NCBI RefSeq assembly: GCF_964340395.1
Contig: NC_135558.1
Location: 18,164,271-18,228,270, forward strand
Source: Glandiceps talaboti
Taxonomy: Eukaryota; Hemichordata; Enteropneusta; Spengelidae
DNA length: 64,000 bases
Direction: 5' to 3'
A model generated the notes under the pieces. The model did no database searches. It was not told the origin of the DNA and worked only from the letters and a program-made list of their open reading frames with translations. Positions 12,783-26,280 of the stretch are shown one piece after another. The translations under genes were made by a program, and so were the position numbers. The first letter of the stretch is position 1; each line of letters starts with the position of its first letter.

Positions 12783-12940
12783 TTCAGGATAAAAGTTGTT
12801 TGTGATCTGTTAGCTAGCATGTCCATGATGCTGATCTGTGACTGTGCTAACTCTCATATAGTAAATGAGAGCTAGCGCAGTTGCAGATCCAGTGTTGTGG
12901 ACAGTCTAATTGATGGATCATAAATTGTTTTTATCCTGAA
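12783..12940. mobile_element. Foldback element in intron 1
   Basis: Outer arms TTCAGGATAAAAGTTGTTTG and its imperfect complement ending TTTTTATCCTGAA. An inner stem pairs GATCTGTGACTGTGCTAACT with the region ending GCGCAGTTGCAGATC around an ATAGTAA loop. The whole element can fold into one long hairpin. Confidence 0.7.
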
Positions 12941-15365
12941 TGCATCTGTATAAGTTGTACAGTTGTTTCGTTGGCGTATAGTACAGCACGTTTAGTGTCA
13001 CCCAAATCTAGCTTATTAGTTTTACTACTTTGTGTTGCCACAGAGTGAAACTCACACTTGTAGTCTGAACATACATAGTAACTGCACCAGCCCTACTTTT
13101 CATAAACACTACATTGTATGCCACTCTGTTAAACAAACACAAGACTGTGTGAATCCCACAGTTCAGCAAATCAGACTGACACAGTTTTAAATCCATCAAT
13201 CTTGTGACATGACAACAAAAAACAGATTTACATGGATTGTACGTTTTCACATCAACCAACCACCCTGTCTATGTAAGGTAATCCCATTACGCATTCACAC
13301 AGCTCTGATGTTACATGTAAAAGAATAGAGAATACACATCTGAATGAAATAGCAACAAAAGTGAATGCAGCCACTACAACAATCAGTCACAGTTACTTTG
13401 TCACTTAGGCTCACACAATAAACTAGATTACAAATAGCCATCATTGAGGTCATCCAATAACTATTGTTGTACTGGAATTTCCAGGCTTTTATGTCACTGA
13501 AAGACGGGATAAAGTTTATACACCTGTTCTGCATATGAATAAATGATTTTAAGTTTTTACTCTGGTTTGAATACCAGGATTGGAGGTTATAGACTGGTGA
13601 TTGTGGGAAGAGTGTTATAAAATGTTTATACCTGCCGTAAAAATGAGTACACAAATATTTCGAATTTCTGACTAGTTTAGCACCTCAACAAGTGGCTCAA
13701 GGATTCACATTTCAATACCAACTTTTCAATTAAAAGTAACATTTTTTCAGGCCCTTGACAATTTTTATGGCAGGCAGTGTTGCGTATTCTTGTCGTTCAT
13801 ATGCTGATGTTTACAATGTATGTATGTCAGTTTCAGTCCTTTCTGGCAAACATTCTGTTCCTTTCTGGCAAACATTCCTCTGTTCCTTTTTGGCAATCAG
13901 TCTGTTCCATTATTTTGTTCATGCCCAAATTTACTGAGAAGTATGCAGTCATTCTTGAAAATCAATGTAAATATGTATATCTTGGACAGTGCCGTAAAAG
14001 AGGCTGTGGTTTACGCCGATATTTCCAATGCTATTTACGATACTCTGTTGAGTTTGTTAAATAAGTGAAGTTGAGTCCAACTACAGAGAATACATGCTTC
14101 ATAGGGAGGTCAGACTTTCAGGATGTTGGTACATGTACAAGATCGATATGAAATGATAAGAACTTGCTCCCAATGAGGTTGAATTTAAAAAAGTTTAATT
14201 TCTATGTTTCGGTCCTGCACAAAGGAACCATTTTCAGGAATTCAAAAACAAAATAAAATAACAGTAGATAAGAAATAAAATGAAAAACAACCAAAAGAAC
14301 TATTTTTTATGTAAAATGGCAAACACAGCTCATAGAAATGAAACCCAGTTGAAACACTATTCCCATTTAATTACACAAAGTTAAATTTACAACAACAGTA
14401 TTTGAACATACACATTTTATACCAATGATTTTTTGTGAGAAAATGGATGTGACAATTAGTTGTCTAGCAACTAGTTAAGTTTTTTCCTGCAATCCTCCAA
14501 ATTAATACTAAAGCTAAATTCTGGGTGTGTTTGAACTGTGATAATTCGAAAAAAGTGTTGGGTATTCTTGTACTGTGACTTCTCTAGGTTTATAGCTGTA
14601 TTTGTATTTCATAGACAGAAAAACCAGGAGTTCTATATTGATTTCAACTTGCTATTTACCAAGCATTGCCATTGGCTGCCTTTTGAAATTAGATATTAAA
14701 CCCAACAGAGACCATGTGAATGTCATAATTATTGTTTTCAGTTGCTGTTTTTGTCTGATCATGATATCCTTTATCTTTTCTATAAAGTGAAATGAAGCTT
14801 GTCATGGAATAAACAATTTTGGACTGTACGTAGACAGAATAAAATTTGTGAAAGGTTACATGTATTGTATAACGTTTTGTATATGAGCTTTAAAGCCTTG
14901 AATAACATGAATAAAGTATAATACAGTTAAATGTGGCTGATTTCCCTTGAGATTTGCTAGTGTTAGAAGTCTGCACATGTACAGAATGTGAACAGTTACT
15001 GATAATCAAGTTTGAAAGTACAATGAAGTATTCAAAGTTGGTTTTATTTTATTTTTTGTCAAAATCTGATGGTGGAATCTGCATCCTCAAGCATTTACCT
15101 GTGACATCCAATGCCAAGGTCAGAGATTATTTGATACCACAAGTATTGTTTAGAGTAGAATTGGGTAGGAAGATAAAGAGGCCATCAACTCAGAACGATA
15201 TCAAACACAAACAATAATATATGAAGGAAATACATGTAAAGAAATAGCTGATTTGTGTATGAGCAGATTGGTATGTTTCATAGGAAGTGTGACTGCAGAA
15301 TTGATACACACATCATGCACATGTATGCATGCATGTACACATGCAGACAATTGTAAATGCACAGT

Positions 15366-15366
<1 letters not shown>

Positions 15367-15433
<67 letters not shown>
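15367..15433 (+). repeat. (CA)n microsatellite
   Basis: About 33 uninterrupted CA units. A C homopolymer with one T (15516-15536) follows after 80 bp. Open frames here (polyVC, polyTH) are artefacts. Confidence 0.97.
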
Positions 15434-15435
<2 letters not shown>

Positions 15436-16502
15436 CCAATAAATCCATTGAAAAAGTGTTATGCACTGCCCACAATGGCATGAATACAAATTAAACTGTT
15501 TTATTTTGTAAAACACCCCCCCCCCCCCCTCCCCCCATCGTATTGCTGTTAAAAGTTGAGTAAATCAATTCAGCAGTAGAAAAATTTGTCCTTAGACTCT
15601 AGAGGGAATAAATACAGATTGGGTAGCACAGATGTCCATTTAGAATCAAACGTCTATACAAATAACTATATGTAAATGTATTTTGACAAGGTCTGTCTGC
15701 CAGTTTATACATGCAAGGTACAACATACTCAGTGCATACATTATCTAGCAATGATTTCTATATTTTCAAAATCTGTCAGCTATTAAATGCACTTGTGTTT
15801 AACGGGTTTAGGATATTAGTTTTTTTCTTACAACATGTATCCTAACAAATTGAAAAAGACTAAGTACTGGTTCATGACGACACACCACAAGGTCAATGAA
15901 CTCAAACACTAATTTACATACTAGTCGGTTCCCTACAATCATAATAAACACCTGTTCACCCCAAATGAATAATATCAGTCTGTTGCCTCCCACTAATTTT
16001 TCATAGTTAACTTTTTGATAATTTTTTTATGCAAACATAATGATGTGCAAATGAAAACAAAAAATGCAACTTTTAAACTGGAAGATTGGTAATTGTTAGT
16101 ATTCTCCATATACCGTGTATTACATGTATAAGCTAATGAGAGATTTTAATATATAGTAATAGTATATACATGTATATACATGTAATGTTGAATTCTTCAG
16201 TCTAGGTAATTTTATAACTACCCTCAAATTACCTTTTCTAGTGAAGTGTTTCAATACAAAACATAAATTGTGCATACTTTCTAGACTAATGTTGATAATG
16301 ATATTCCCACAAAGACTTTTAAGGGTTAAAGGTCATGGAGTGGTCATGTTGTTTAATATGGGTCAAAAGTCACAGAATGGTTATATTTCAAATCCGGCTA
16401 TTACAATTAGGAGATATTGATTTCAGGTATGAAATACTATATCAAAGCTCCAATGCTAATGGGACGTGTCCTGGCTTTGATGTGTCATATGACACCTAAA
16501 AT

Positions 16503-16530
16503 GACCCCCCCCTCCCCCTCCCCCTCCCCC
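16503..16530 (+). repeat. C-rich tract (CCCCCT)n
   Basis: A short run of C5-7 blocks separated by single T within intron 1. On the minus strand it is a potential G-quadruplex motif. Confidence 0.8.
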
Positions 16531-17187
16531 AGGAAATTATTGAATTAGGTAAAATTGATCATAGGTTTAATGGGTACTACATTGTAGATGGAGTTTGAAC
16601 CGTGTGATAATCTTTTAAAAGTTTTTAAGACTTTTTCACAATTTTTTTCTGAGTGGGAGTTTTAAGTAAACAAATACAATCGTTTATTCTACTTTCCACA
16701 TTTACCTGTAAAAGTGAATGTCCGGACCTTGATCAACCTGTGTACTATAACTAATTTTCATGAGTACAATGGTTGGACAAGAAATACATTGAGGTATAAC
16801 TAGAAGAATTCATTGCAGATATCACTACTGGGTCATAAACGTGGTCGAGAAAATGCTACTTTCTTATGATTAATAATTGATTGAATTCTTGTCAAGTCAA
16901 AACTCGTACCTTTTAAATCATTAGTGCTGCACATACAATGGGACTCGACTTTGATTTTGACATGTTTACCCTACATAGCAAACAGACATTATTATTTATC
17001 ATTTTAATTCTTAAAGAAGCACGCTACACTACGTCTCCGCGCACTGTACAACAAACCAACAATTACAAATGAAAAATAATACAACAGCTACGAAAACACA
17101 GACACACACTATATCAGACATGTCATATCAGAACCACAAAGGGATCTAATTTGTAACATATATGTATAATCATATTTTGATTTTCAG

Positions 17188-17319
17188 ATGTTCCGACTGA
17201 TCCAGACCAGTGTGCTAGTATTCCATGTGCTAATGGTGGTGTATGTACAGATCTTAATAATGCTTTCAGATGTACCTGTCCATCAAGATACACAGGAAAT
17301 ACCTGTTCAGTTGATACGG
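17188..17319 (+). CDS. crb: Exon 2: EGF1
   Basis: Phase 1 on both sides; acceptor TTTTCAG, donor ACG G/gtaagtc. It encodes one complete EGF domain: six cysteines beginning [14 protein letters not shown] and ending YTGNTC, with an O-glucose consensus C-A-S-I-P-C. It follows LamG1 through the linker CPLTTQPEC-DVPTDP. A (TCTG)n microsatellite begins inside the donor, at about position +5 of the intron. Confidence 0.88.
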
Positions 17320-17322
17320 GTA

Positions 17323-17486
<164 letters not shown>

Positions 17487-17517
17487 TTCATCTATCTGTC
17501 CGGTTGGATGAATGTGT

Positions 17518-17773
17518 ACAATAGGGAACTTGCAATCCAGACTGAGCATGCTCAGATGCAAAGGACTATGGGATTACCTGTGGTTATCGTAATACATAAC
17601 CTGGAGCTACCAATAAAATAAACCTCCCACAATGGTCAGGGTGACTATGAATTGATCATTCATGGTTACAAACAATATGACAATATTGTTTATAATACTA
17701 ATTGGTTAGTATTTATTATCACATTTCCCATGATGCAACATTCAACATAGTGGGTTTGCAAGTTCCCTATTGT
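17518..17773. mobile_element. Foldback element in intron 2
   Basis: Terminal inverted repeats of 18 bp or more (ACAATAGGGAACTTGCAA at 17518 and its complement ending 17773), with less conserved inner pairing (ATGGGATTACC / TTTCCCATGATG). No clear target duplication was seen. Confidence 0.75.
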
Positions 17774-17922
17774 CATCCATGTATATTTCAACATATTTTG
17801 GAAAGTATCAGAAATACAAAATAATGAAGTCTTAGTATATTTTTACATTCACTCAACTCTAAGTTACTACTAATATAGTCTGTAGTAATTTATGATTGTT
17901 TTATTTCATCCCCCACGCCTAG

Positions 17923-18147
17923 GTCCCTTATGTGACAAACCAGAATATCAACTATCATGTCAGAATGGTGGATTTTGTAAAGAGGAAGGTAACGCCAACT
18001 ATACAGTGTGTCAATGTCCATCAGGGTATGAAGGCAAATATTGTGAAATCTCTGACATTGACTACTGCTCATCAAGGCCTTGTAAAAACAATGGTCTATG
18101 TACAAATAATACATTCCATGATGGATTCCAATGCACTTGTCAAAAAG
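17923..18147 (+). CDS. crb: Exon 3: EGF2 and most of EGF3
   Basis: Acceptor CGCCTAG, donor CAA AAA G/gtaag, phase 1 to phase 1. EGF2 starts LCDKPEYQLSCQNGGFC with a slightly expanded first loop and ends YEGKYC. EGF3 starts DIDYCSSRPCKNNGLC (O-glucose consensus) and is cut by the intron just after the fifth cysteine (CTCQK-G). Its last cysteine comes from the next exon (FAGITC). Splitting an EGF after the fifth cysteine in phase 1 recurs across this gene. Confidence 0.88.
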
Positions 18148-18257
18148 GTAAGAATTTTAATAGTATAGTTTTAAAAATATGTATAAATGAATTAGATTGA
18201 AAAAACTACTAGAACCTATGGAAAAAACATCAGCGCATTTACTTGCTTGTGGTATTA

Positions 18258-18344
18258 AAGGGACATGGTCTGTAACTTGTCAATAACCTTTTATTTGGAA
18301 ACAAAAATGACGAAAATACCTACAAGTTGCAGACCATGTCCCTT
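18258..18344. mobile_element. Short foldback element in intron 3
   Basis: Arms AAGGGACATGGTCTGTAACT and its complement (AGTTGCAGACCATGTCCCTT) differ at one or two bases and enclose about 40 bp. It lies in the 643-bp intron between exons 3 and 4 (18148-18790), which otherwise shows nothing notable. Confidence 0.8.
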
Positions 18345-18790
18345 ATTGTAATAAGCAGGAATGAGACAAGGTTTATGAAAGGACATACAATGTATAATTA
18401 ATGCAGGTGAGTTTGTAAGATTTGTACTCAAATGAAAATACATGTATATAAAACCCGAATTAAACTATTTTAGTATAATGTTAATGTTGATGCATGCCTT
18501 CAGAACAGTTAATCGCATAGTAGGGATTTCATCAACTTTTGATACGTATGATCAAGTACATTATCGTTTATAAGTTATATCTTAATACCAGGTGTGAGTT
18601 CAGTCAATTGCAATAATGGTTAAGTATACATCAGTAAGAAGAATACTACGGGTACCTTTCAAATACACAGCAAAAATCATGCCAAAAAAAAAGTATAATC
18701 TCAGCTTGTACCCCTTTAATGTTTTTCTGAATGAGTAATCTACTTTCATCAGCTGATTGTAGTTTATGTATTTACATTTCGTTCTTTCAG

Positions 18791-19141
18791 GTTTTGCTGG
18801 AATAACATGCGATATCAACATCAATGAATGTCACAGTCAACCCTGTCAAAATAATGGTATCTGCCAAGATGGAATTGACAACTATACATGTGATTGTACA
18901 AACACCGGCTACGAGGGCGCTAACTGTGAATCCGATATCAATGAGTGTACACAAAATCCTTGCCAAAACGATGCTGCTTGTTTCAATAACTATGGAAGTT
19001 ACATGTGTCAGTGTCCGTATGGATTTGGCGGTCAGAATTGTGAGCAGAAATTGGATCCATGTATGTCATCACCGTGTTTGAATGGTGCTGTCTGTCAAGG
19101 AGAAGACTTCTATACTTGTGAATGTGCAGATGGATTTGAAG
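18791..19141 (+). CDS. crb: Exon 4: end of EGF3, EGF4, EGF5, most of EGF6
   Basis: Acceptor TTCTTTCAG, donor TTT GAA G/gtaaaaa, phase 1. EGF4 ([16 protein letters not shown]) and EGF5 ([16 protein letters not shown]) are calcium-binding type. EGF6 ([15 protein letters not shown]) runs to CECADGFEG at the donor, and the next coding sequence at 40825 supplies VNC, giving a perfect EGF end. If the intron were retained, the frame would stop at about 19173 after ten more residues. The following intron is 21.7 kb, by far the longest here. Confidence 0.88.
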
Positions 19142-20833
19142 GTAAAAATAGTAAAATTAATATTCCTCTATGACCTCTCACCCCACACCCCTAGCCTCTC
19201 TACAAATGTAAAGGTATCAAAGGCCTTGAATGTTTACCTTTGTTTCTGAAATTAAAATGTAGATATGATGCATGAGGGTGACAGAAAAAGTTGTATAAGT
19301 ATTTTTACTTTCATTCTTAATATTTAAAACTTAGTAAATGTGCAGTGGGTTGTATAATTTTTTGTAGGAAAAGCGTGGTTATGAAAGTTGTCAGTTGTCA
19401 TTTTTGTGTAAGGTTGTTGTTGTTAATAACTTGCTTCTAATAAACACTGTAACTACCTATAGTATGAGGTCACTGCAGCTAATGAAACTGAAACTTTGAT
19501 GACCTTTAAGGGCACGCTAGTTAATTTTGAAGTTCTTTCTCTAAACTGTAATGACTTGTGAGGGCGCTATTGCTGATGAAAGTTCTTTCTCTAAACTGTA
19601 ACTACCTGTGAGGGCGCTGCATCTAATGATAGTCCCCTCTCTAAAACTGTATTACCTATACTGGGCACTGCTTCCAACTAATGATACATTACAATACGTT
19701 GTCATGATTAGAAAGCTATTAATGTGTTCGTGTTGATGATATGCTTGTACTAACGTAGTATTTGATGTCAGGGATCATATAAAAATCCGTGAAAGTCTAA
19801 AACCACTCCTCAAAAGTTCTTGAAAGTCCTGGTTAAAATGCAATGTAGTTCTGGAAATGCCTGCCTTGGAAATTATGCTTATGATATAATCAGCCTAACA
19901 ATTTTTGATACATAAAGTTCCATTGCTAGAAGAGAAATGGCAGTTGATTTGCTAAGATATACTATAACCAATACATTCTCCAGGACAAACCATGGATTTG
20001 ACTTCAGAAACAGACACCTGCAAAGTGGCTTGAAAAATAGTGGTGATGAAGGGACTCTAAATATATGAAATACATAGTTGTTAGCTTTCCTTATTGACTA
20101 CAAGGGAGCCTATAGTGTTTCACTCATACATATTTATGTAATATATTCATTGACTTTCAGTCAAAGTTATTCTTCCTTCATGATACAATCTAAATGACAA
20201 ATTGAATCTTCAGAAACATATCCCACTTCCCAACACTGAGGGCAGTGTTGTAGACAGTTTTGTAAACCCATGATGACTATCCATGTGATAAATCTCCTTT
20301 GACCCTTTTACTATCGGTATTAGCTTTGAAAATAAGAATTTGGTGATTTCTAATTGAACAATCCAACACTGCGTGTGAGCTTTGAGTCTGGGTGATCATG
20401 AAGCATTCCAAATATACAAAACAAGGTCATATCACATGAGATGTAATAACAAAGCTAGTGAAATTTAATTCTACGGAACTGTAAAGGACTCTTTCCTGAT
20501 ATAATGTTTACATTTCAAGTTATTTCACCCAATATGGTGCTAAAATCTTAGTATGCATGAAACACAATACAATGTAGGTCAAATCAAAACAGAAGGTTAA
20601 AAAATGCAATACTAGAAAGTGTGCCTAAAATTAGACAGTAGATATTTGATATAGTAAAGTGTCTAGCCTTCTTGTTGTTAAACAAGACATCTCTGCATGT
20701 AGCTGTTATTTCTACCCTGCACTAATTCACTTAATATTATCCAAGGTATCAGTTTCCTTCAACTTCTGCTTTGCATTACTTTTCTGTAATTCTGTGAAAT
20801 TATGCGCCAAACCCCATGCTTTTTTTAAAGATT

Positions 20834-20952
20834 GGGGTGGGGTGGGAGGGGTGGTGGGTGGGTGGGTGGGTGGGTGGGTTAGGACAATATATATAAGGAA
20901 TGAAATCATTTTCTCAAAATATAAATTGGTAGCCCCCCCCCCCCCCCCCCCC
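20834..20952. repeat. G-rich (GGGT)n tract facing a C20 run
   Basis: 20834-20879 is GGGG/GGGT repeats with at least six G-triplets, a strong G-quadruplex candidate. 53 bases later 20933-20952 is an uninterrupted run of 20 C. The two tracts could pair with each other or fold separately. Confidence 0.85.
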
Positions 20953-21235
20953 GCCATTATATGTATTCACTAATTAGAAAATATTGTGTGCTTTGCATAG
21001 TCAATGTTGTTTTGATTTACATAGAGACTGCCATATGTGACCACTGTGATGTGACACAGGATTGTGTTATGTGTATACTGCCCTCAAGTGGCACACTAAG
21101 TGTATTATCATCTACTTTTGAACATGCATATATATATTGATACAACTAACACAGTAACAGTCTCAGTGAACATGTATGAGTTTCCAGATCACAGGGGGCT
21201 TAGGCTTAGTTATGTTTATGAAAACACAAACAGAC

Positions 21236-21276
21236 AAAGAAACAAAGAAACAAACAAACAAACAAACAAACAAACA
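21236..21276 (+). repeat. (CAAA)n microsatellite
   Basis: About nine CAAA-type units following GACAAAGAAACAAAGAAA. No coding significance. Confidence 0.9.
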
Positions 21277-22471
21277 ACAACAGAAAACGTGAACATTGAC
21301 AAACATGAACAGTGACCATGTCATATATAGGAAAACATTGCAATTTTTGTTACATAGAAACAATATGAGTGATATTGGTAACTTCAGTTGATGTCAAATG
21401 GTTATAAAAAAAGTCTCTAAGTCTCAACAAGTAATCAGTTCAGTTTCTTTAGACCTCTTGTGATTATTAGTCGACTTGTTAATCAACCCAAAAACAAGGA
21501 CTGATACCAAACCATAATACAGTGAGCACTGAAATAGTTATATGAGTTAGCCTACATGCCCAGAGACTTGTCGTTGGCTGTCTAATCTAGTCATCCTACA
21601 TCCTACAAGTACAAGTGTCTGGGTTATGAAACATGGATGTGATCAAATTACTGGTGAGAAGCCATTTCACCTTCATTCACACCATCTCTGTGTCTGTCAC
21701 ATGTCTCAAAGTAACTTCACAAAGATAGTAATGAACAAAAAAAACCCCAACAACAATAAGTCATGATCCAAACCAATTTATATGAAAATTGAAACCAAAA
21801 ACCATATCATTACCATGAACTTTTGATGTAGTTAAATGTCTATGGTTAATAATCATTATAAATATATGCTGCCCAGTGTGCATTATAACAAATTTAGGAA
21901 CTCTCAAAAATGAATTTATGTACAGACTAAATACAAAATGTATGGAAACCCAAAATCCATAATAGCAGAAACCTTGGGTTATATGTTTATCAATCTGCTC
22001 AGGGCCATCCAAAATACTTCATCAAATGATGTGTCATGACAATTAGATAGTATGTCATCAAATCCACTATTCATAAAGTGTGTGCAAACAACTGGTTGTT
22101 GGTTTACTAGGGTAGGGAGTCGGCACCCCTGCAAAGATTGGTATATTGTGTTTCCATGTCCAAGATAACTCAAAGTGTCTTATTTCAGTTTCTAGTTCCA
22201 GACATTCATCATTAAAAGTCTAAGAATAGAGAAATCATTTCAATTATTTCATTTCGATCTTGCTGTTATTTTACATCATAGAATTAATCTGTCTTTGTGA
22301 ATGTGTAACTTTTAAGGTAGAAATTATTATAATAATGCATACAAAGAGTGGATGGTATGAAGCTCATAGTAATAATCTCAAGTGTCTTTAAAATAGTTCT
22401 CCCTTTAAGAGATTTGGAAAATATAATATGTTTTCACGATTTGATCTTTTGAGAAATGTCAAATGTACCAG

Positions 22472-22640
22472 TCAGTACGTCCTCTAAAGAATGACAAAAT
22501 ATTTTATTCATAATTGGGGATCAAACTGTTTTGGTTTTTTGTGTGCATCACTCTACAGTAAGAAATATGGGATCACCAAATTCTGATTAGTCACAAGAAG
22601 TTACATGCATCAGTTGCATGTCAAGTTAGTTTAGATAACT
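22472..22640 (+). mobile_element. Decayed hAT-like MITE, family A copy 3
   Basis: Begins CAGTACGTCCTCTAAAGAATG and shares the order GTGTGCATCACT, AGTAAGAAATATGGGATCACC, CAAGAAGTTACATGCATCAG with copies 1 and 2, but heavily mutated; the right end is indistinct. Confidence 0.5.
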
Positions 22641-24229
22641 TATACTAGCTGTAATAGTTGAAGTGTTTGTTGTGATTTTGAGGATTTTTTCTGCTGTTTT
22701 TGTGTTTTTATTTCATTCCGATGTTTAACTGGAAACAAATGCTACAATTCCTGCTGAGCAAACTCAGTAGATGAGATCATGTTGAAAACATGAGCGAGAT
22801 GTCAGTGTAGTACCCATTTCAAAATTCTGCACGTGTTGCTACTTTTTGCCAATTGGGATGGGATTGGGGTAACTCTAAACATTTCTTGGGTCATGAAGGC
22901 TCCATAATTAATGTTGGAGTTATGAAATGTCTGATTTTTTTGGCAGGCAAGGTGTGTTTTAGCAGAAAAATCCTCCCATCTTTGCCATTCAGATCAGAAT
23001 TACTTCTGTCTATTTGTATTAACGTTACAGGAATTGTAGCGTTTGCTTCCAGTTAAACTATAGACCCTACACTGGTTATAAATTTAATATTATAAACATT
23101 GGGACAAAAAAAGCACAAAAACAGAAGAAAAAACCTTCAAAATCACAACAAATGCTACAATTATTACAGCTAAACTTATACCAGTACATTTTAAAAGCAA
23201 GTATTCAATACTTGAAACATGATTAATTTTACAAATATGTACATAAATTTTTTTATAAAGCCAAAAGGTTACATTTACATTCAAACAAAGACAAAGTGGG
23301 TAAACAATAAAGAAAATGTAAGGCACAAATATTTTTCATACTAACAAAAATATTTTTGTAAGAAGGACATTTCATGCAAATAATTATAAAATGAATAAAT
23401 ATTATCATACAGAACTTTGTCACAGCTGATCACAAGTCAAACAAACTTGACTCAGATCACAAGGTCACAGTGTGGGTTGACTCCTGGATTTGACCTTGGA
23501 GGTAGTAATCTGGGTGTTTGTTAATCTTTGGGATTACTCACCACTGGTGATTAATTTATATCAACACCAAGTATTTAAGTAGTGCACTTAGTCATGGGTT
23601 CCTGATAGAATTTGTATTATATTTCTAGCTGATAGTACACTGTAGTGTATATGCAATTAATGCCTTGCATAATTGCGTTATGGTCTTTATAGACAGACAA
23701 TAGTTTTGAGATACAGTCAATGGCCATTTGTTTATTCATTAGGAAAATATGTTATGCGTGGCAGGGCATGAAATTGTAACATAGCAAAAATAGTTTTCAA
23801 GAAATTGACCCTCCAGTGAAATTTTTGATATCAACCTGTGGATTGGGTTTCTGTAATATATGTGAAAGAAACAGATAGTGGTGATCTAATAACACTGAGT
23901 TTACACTTCTGTGTAAATTTAACTGAAAGTGTAGATGGATATTTGAGAAATTGTACTAAGTATACTCAGAGATACAGAATCAACTCTGCTCCATACTAAC
24001 TGTATAACTTTATAACCGAAGCGTTTCTTTTCTGTCAAAAATATTCACTGAACATTTTTCATTCTACAAAAAAGACATCACACCTTTTTAATTAGGAGAT
24101 GATTTTATCCATACATATGTACATGTAGTGGTAGCCTGATGACTGACTTACATACATACATAGCTGTTGAGCTTTGAGAAGACGAGAACTGTGGAAGTCA
24201 CAGTCAGTGCAGTAACCATACATTGTATA

Positions 24230-24390
24230 CAGTATGCCCTCTAAGCCAATTTGATGTGCCACTGATACACACAATTTCTAGTGATGCATCAAAATTTGAT
24301 GTTCCCCTTTCTCTTACTATGTGGTGACTAACAAGAAATATCATTTTGACCCAGAACAACAAAATTTGGCTATCATTAGAGGGCGCACTG
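24230..24390 (-). mobile_element. hAT-like MITE, family A copy 4 (reverse)
   Basis: Ends CAGTATGCCCTCTAA and TTAGAGGGCGCACTG are inverted repeats. The body is the reverse complement of copies 1 and 2. The flanking octamers ATTGTATA and ATTATACG match only partly. The minus-strand open frame from 24497 is partly within the element. Confidence 0.75.
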
Positions 24391-26280
24391 ATTATACGCA
24401 ACAAAAACGTATTAGTCATAAAATTGCTCCAGTTATAGCAATTAATATTGTAGCTAACTTTTATGATAATTAGAGGCTGACAGGTATAGTAATGCAACTA
24501 ATGAGCCCATTGAATTTTTTACAAGACAACCATATTGCTTCATTGAACCATAAATAGGCATGCTTTCAACTATTCTCTTGTTATATTCTGAGTAAAACCA
24601 CAGAGAAAGGAAGCATGGCAATTATTTATACCAGCAATATTTACACACCGCTTGTAAACAACTACGAAATATTAACATTATAGAAAACAATGTCGTCCCA
24701 TTCATTTTAAAAATCTACCATCAATAATTTTCCTTTTCACAAAAAAAAATGAAAGTTTAAACGTAGAACAATGATCAATTGCATTAAATATTAAAATAAA
24801 AACTAATGTATGTATGTATGGATATATGTATAATTATGTTATTTAGTCTGTTTGACGGTGAAATAAATTTGAAAATCGTTTTAAAAGGTTGAAAAATATG
24901 GTCATCATCATCATCATCATACATAAATTATATGTAGTTAGTGGTTTAGAAATGGTGTCAACACTTACCATTGATATACAGACTAGCAGCCTGAAGGAAT
25001 CCTTTACTGGGTTGAAACATGACATGTTATATATATGATGACCCGCACCAATCATCTGACCTTTGACCTTGCCTGCAGAAATAGACAAAACAGACCAAGA
25101 ATTTATACTTATTTGTTTGAAGCAACATTAACAGTGTGAATATATGACATTTAAATGTTTGACTTTAATACTTTCAGGTCTACTGACTGTGTGATGAATA
25201 TTAAACACTAGTTGACAGTAACAGACATGTAACATCTGCAGTTTAGTTATAAGTATAAATTATAAAAGTAATGCATTTATTATATAGCCATAATTGGTGA
25301 CAGTTATGTATTCCTATCATTCACATTAATACGATAATAAATATATGTATGTGATTGAAATGACCGATTACCAGTGAATAATACAATTATGTGGCAACCC
25401 TGTGTACATTTGTTGTCAATCATAAATATTCAGGATTATGATAGGAGGGCTAATCCTCTGCTTAACCATAACATAACTCACTAATCCTAATTCCCTAGCT
25501 TATAACATTATATAAATATTGATATTCATATAGTTAATAATTAGTCTGGCAATTTTTGCATGCTTGCCAAAAAAACCCCGAAATCCTAACAAAACCCAAT
25601 TCCTTATTCGTCTAGCTGCTAGACCTTAATTGGACTTTCTTCTGATAGATATGAGGGTGGAACACCCTAGCATTCAAAAAGATCTCAGTTTATATACCCA
25701 AACTTAGTTGAGAAGAATCAGTTAATTTTATTAGAGAGTTTCCACTTTTTTACATCATGAATATCGTCAGACTTAACTATTATTGTCAGACATAAAGTCT
25801 CTCCTAAATTAGAGTGGTGTAATTCTTTCTATGTCATAAAAACAAGAAAACTTAAAAAAAAAAGTATACAGTAGAAAAACCAGTAGCTGACTGTACTGAG
25901 CTTTGAGCAGAGATTAATTAACTGGGCTGAAAGGTAATTTTGAATAGTCTATTAGGAATCAAATAAAAGAGGTCTGCATGTATGTTCTGGAAGGTTTCCA
26001 AAACAGCTGGATCAACCATGTCTAGTAGAAATTTATCCGTGTACTTTAGTCATGTAAGAACATAAAACTTGTACAAGTACAACAAGTCATGCAGTCTTTT
26101 ACTAGTCAATTTACTATAAATAGTTTATATGACAGACATTTTAATATAACTACAATTTTACATAGGGTTTGTGGCAGGACTGAATTTGACTTCTGTGTGT
26201 GGTATTCACATTTAGCCAAGTGATCTGTTTCACCTACAGTTTTCTATTCATTTCATTTGTCTAACAGACTACCACCTTAT

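Larger units (their letters stand above)
12197..17187. other. Intron 1 (about 5.0 kb)
   Basis: No EGF- or LamG-coding exon was found. It contains a foldback element (12783-12940), three copies of a roughly 25-bp unit TTCTGGCAAACATTCTGTTCC near 13840-13912 (the small plus-strand frames there are shadows), a (CA)n block and two C-rich tracts. Confidence 0.7.

Noticed and set aside
13755-14068. Overlapping plus-strand frames with F-W-Q-T-F repeats
   Set aside because: Caused by three copies of a 25-bp unit (TTCTGGCAAACATTC); open in more than one frame, so not coding.
15201-15483. PolyVC and polyTH open frames
   Set aside because: (CA)n repeat artefacts; the same applies to the frame at 59119-59331.
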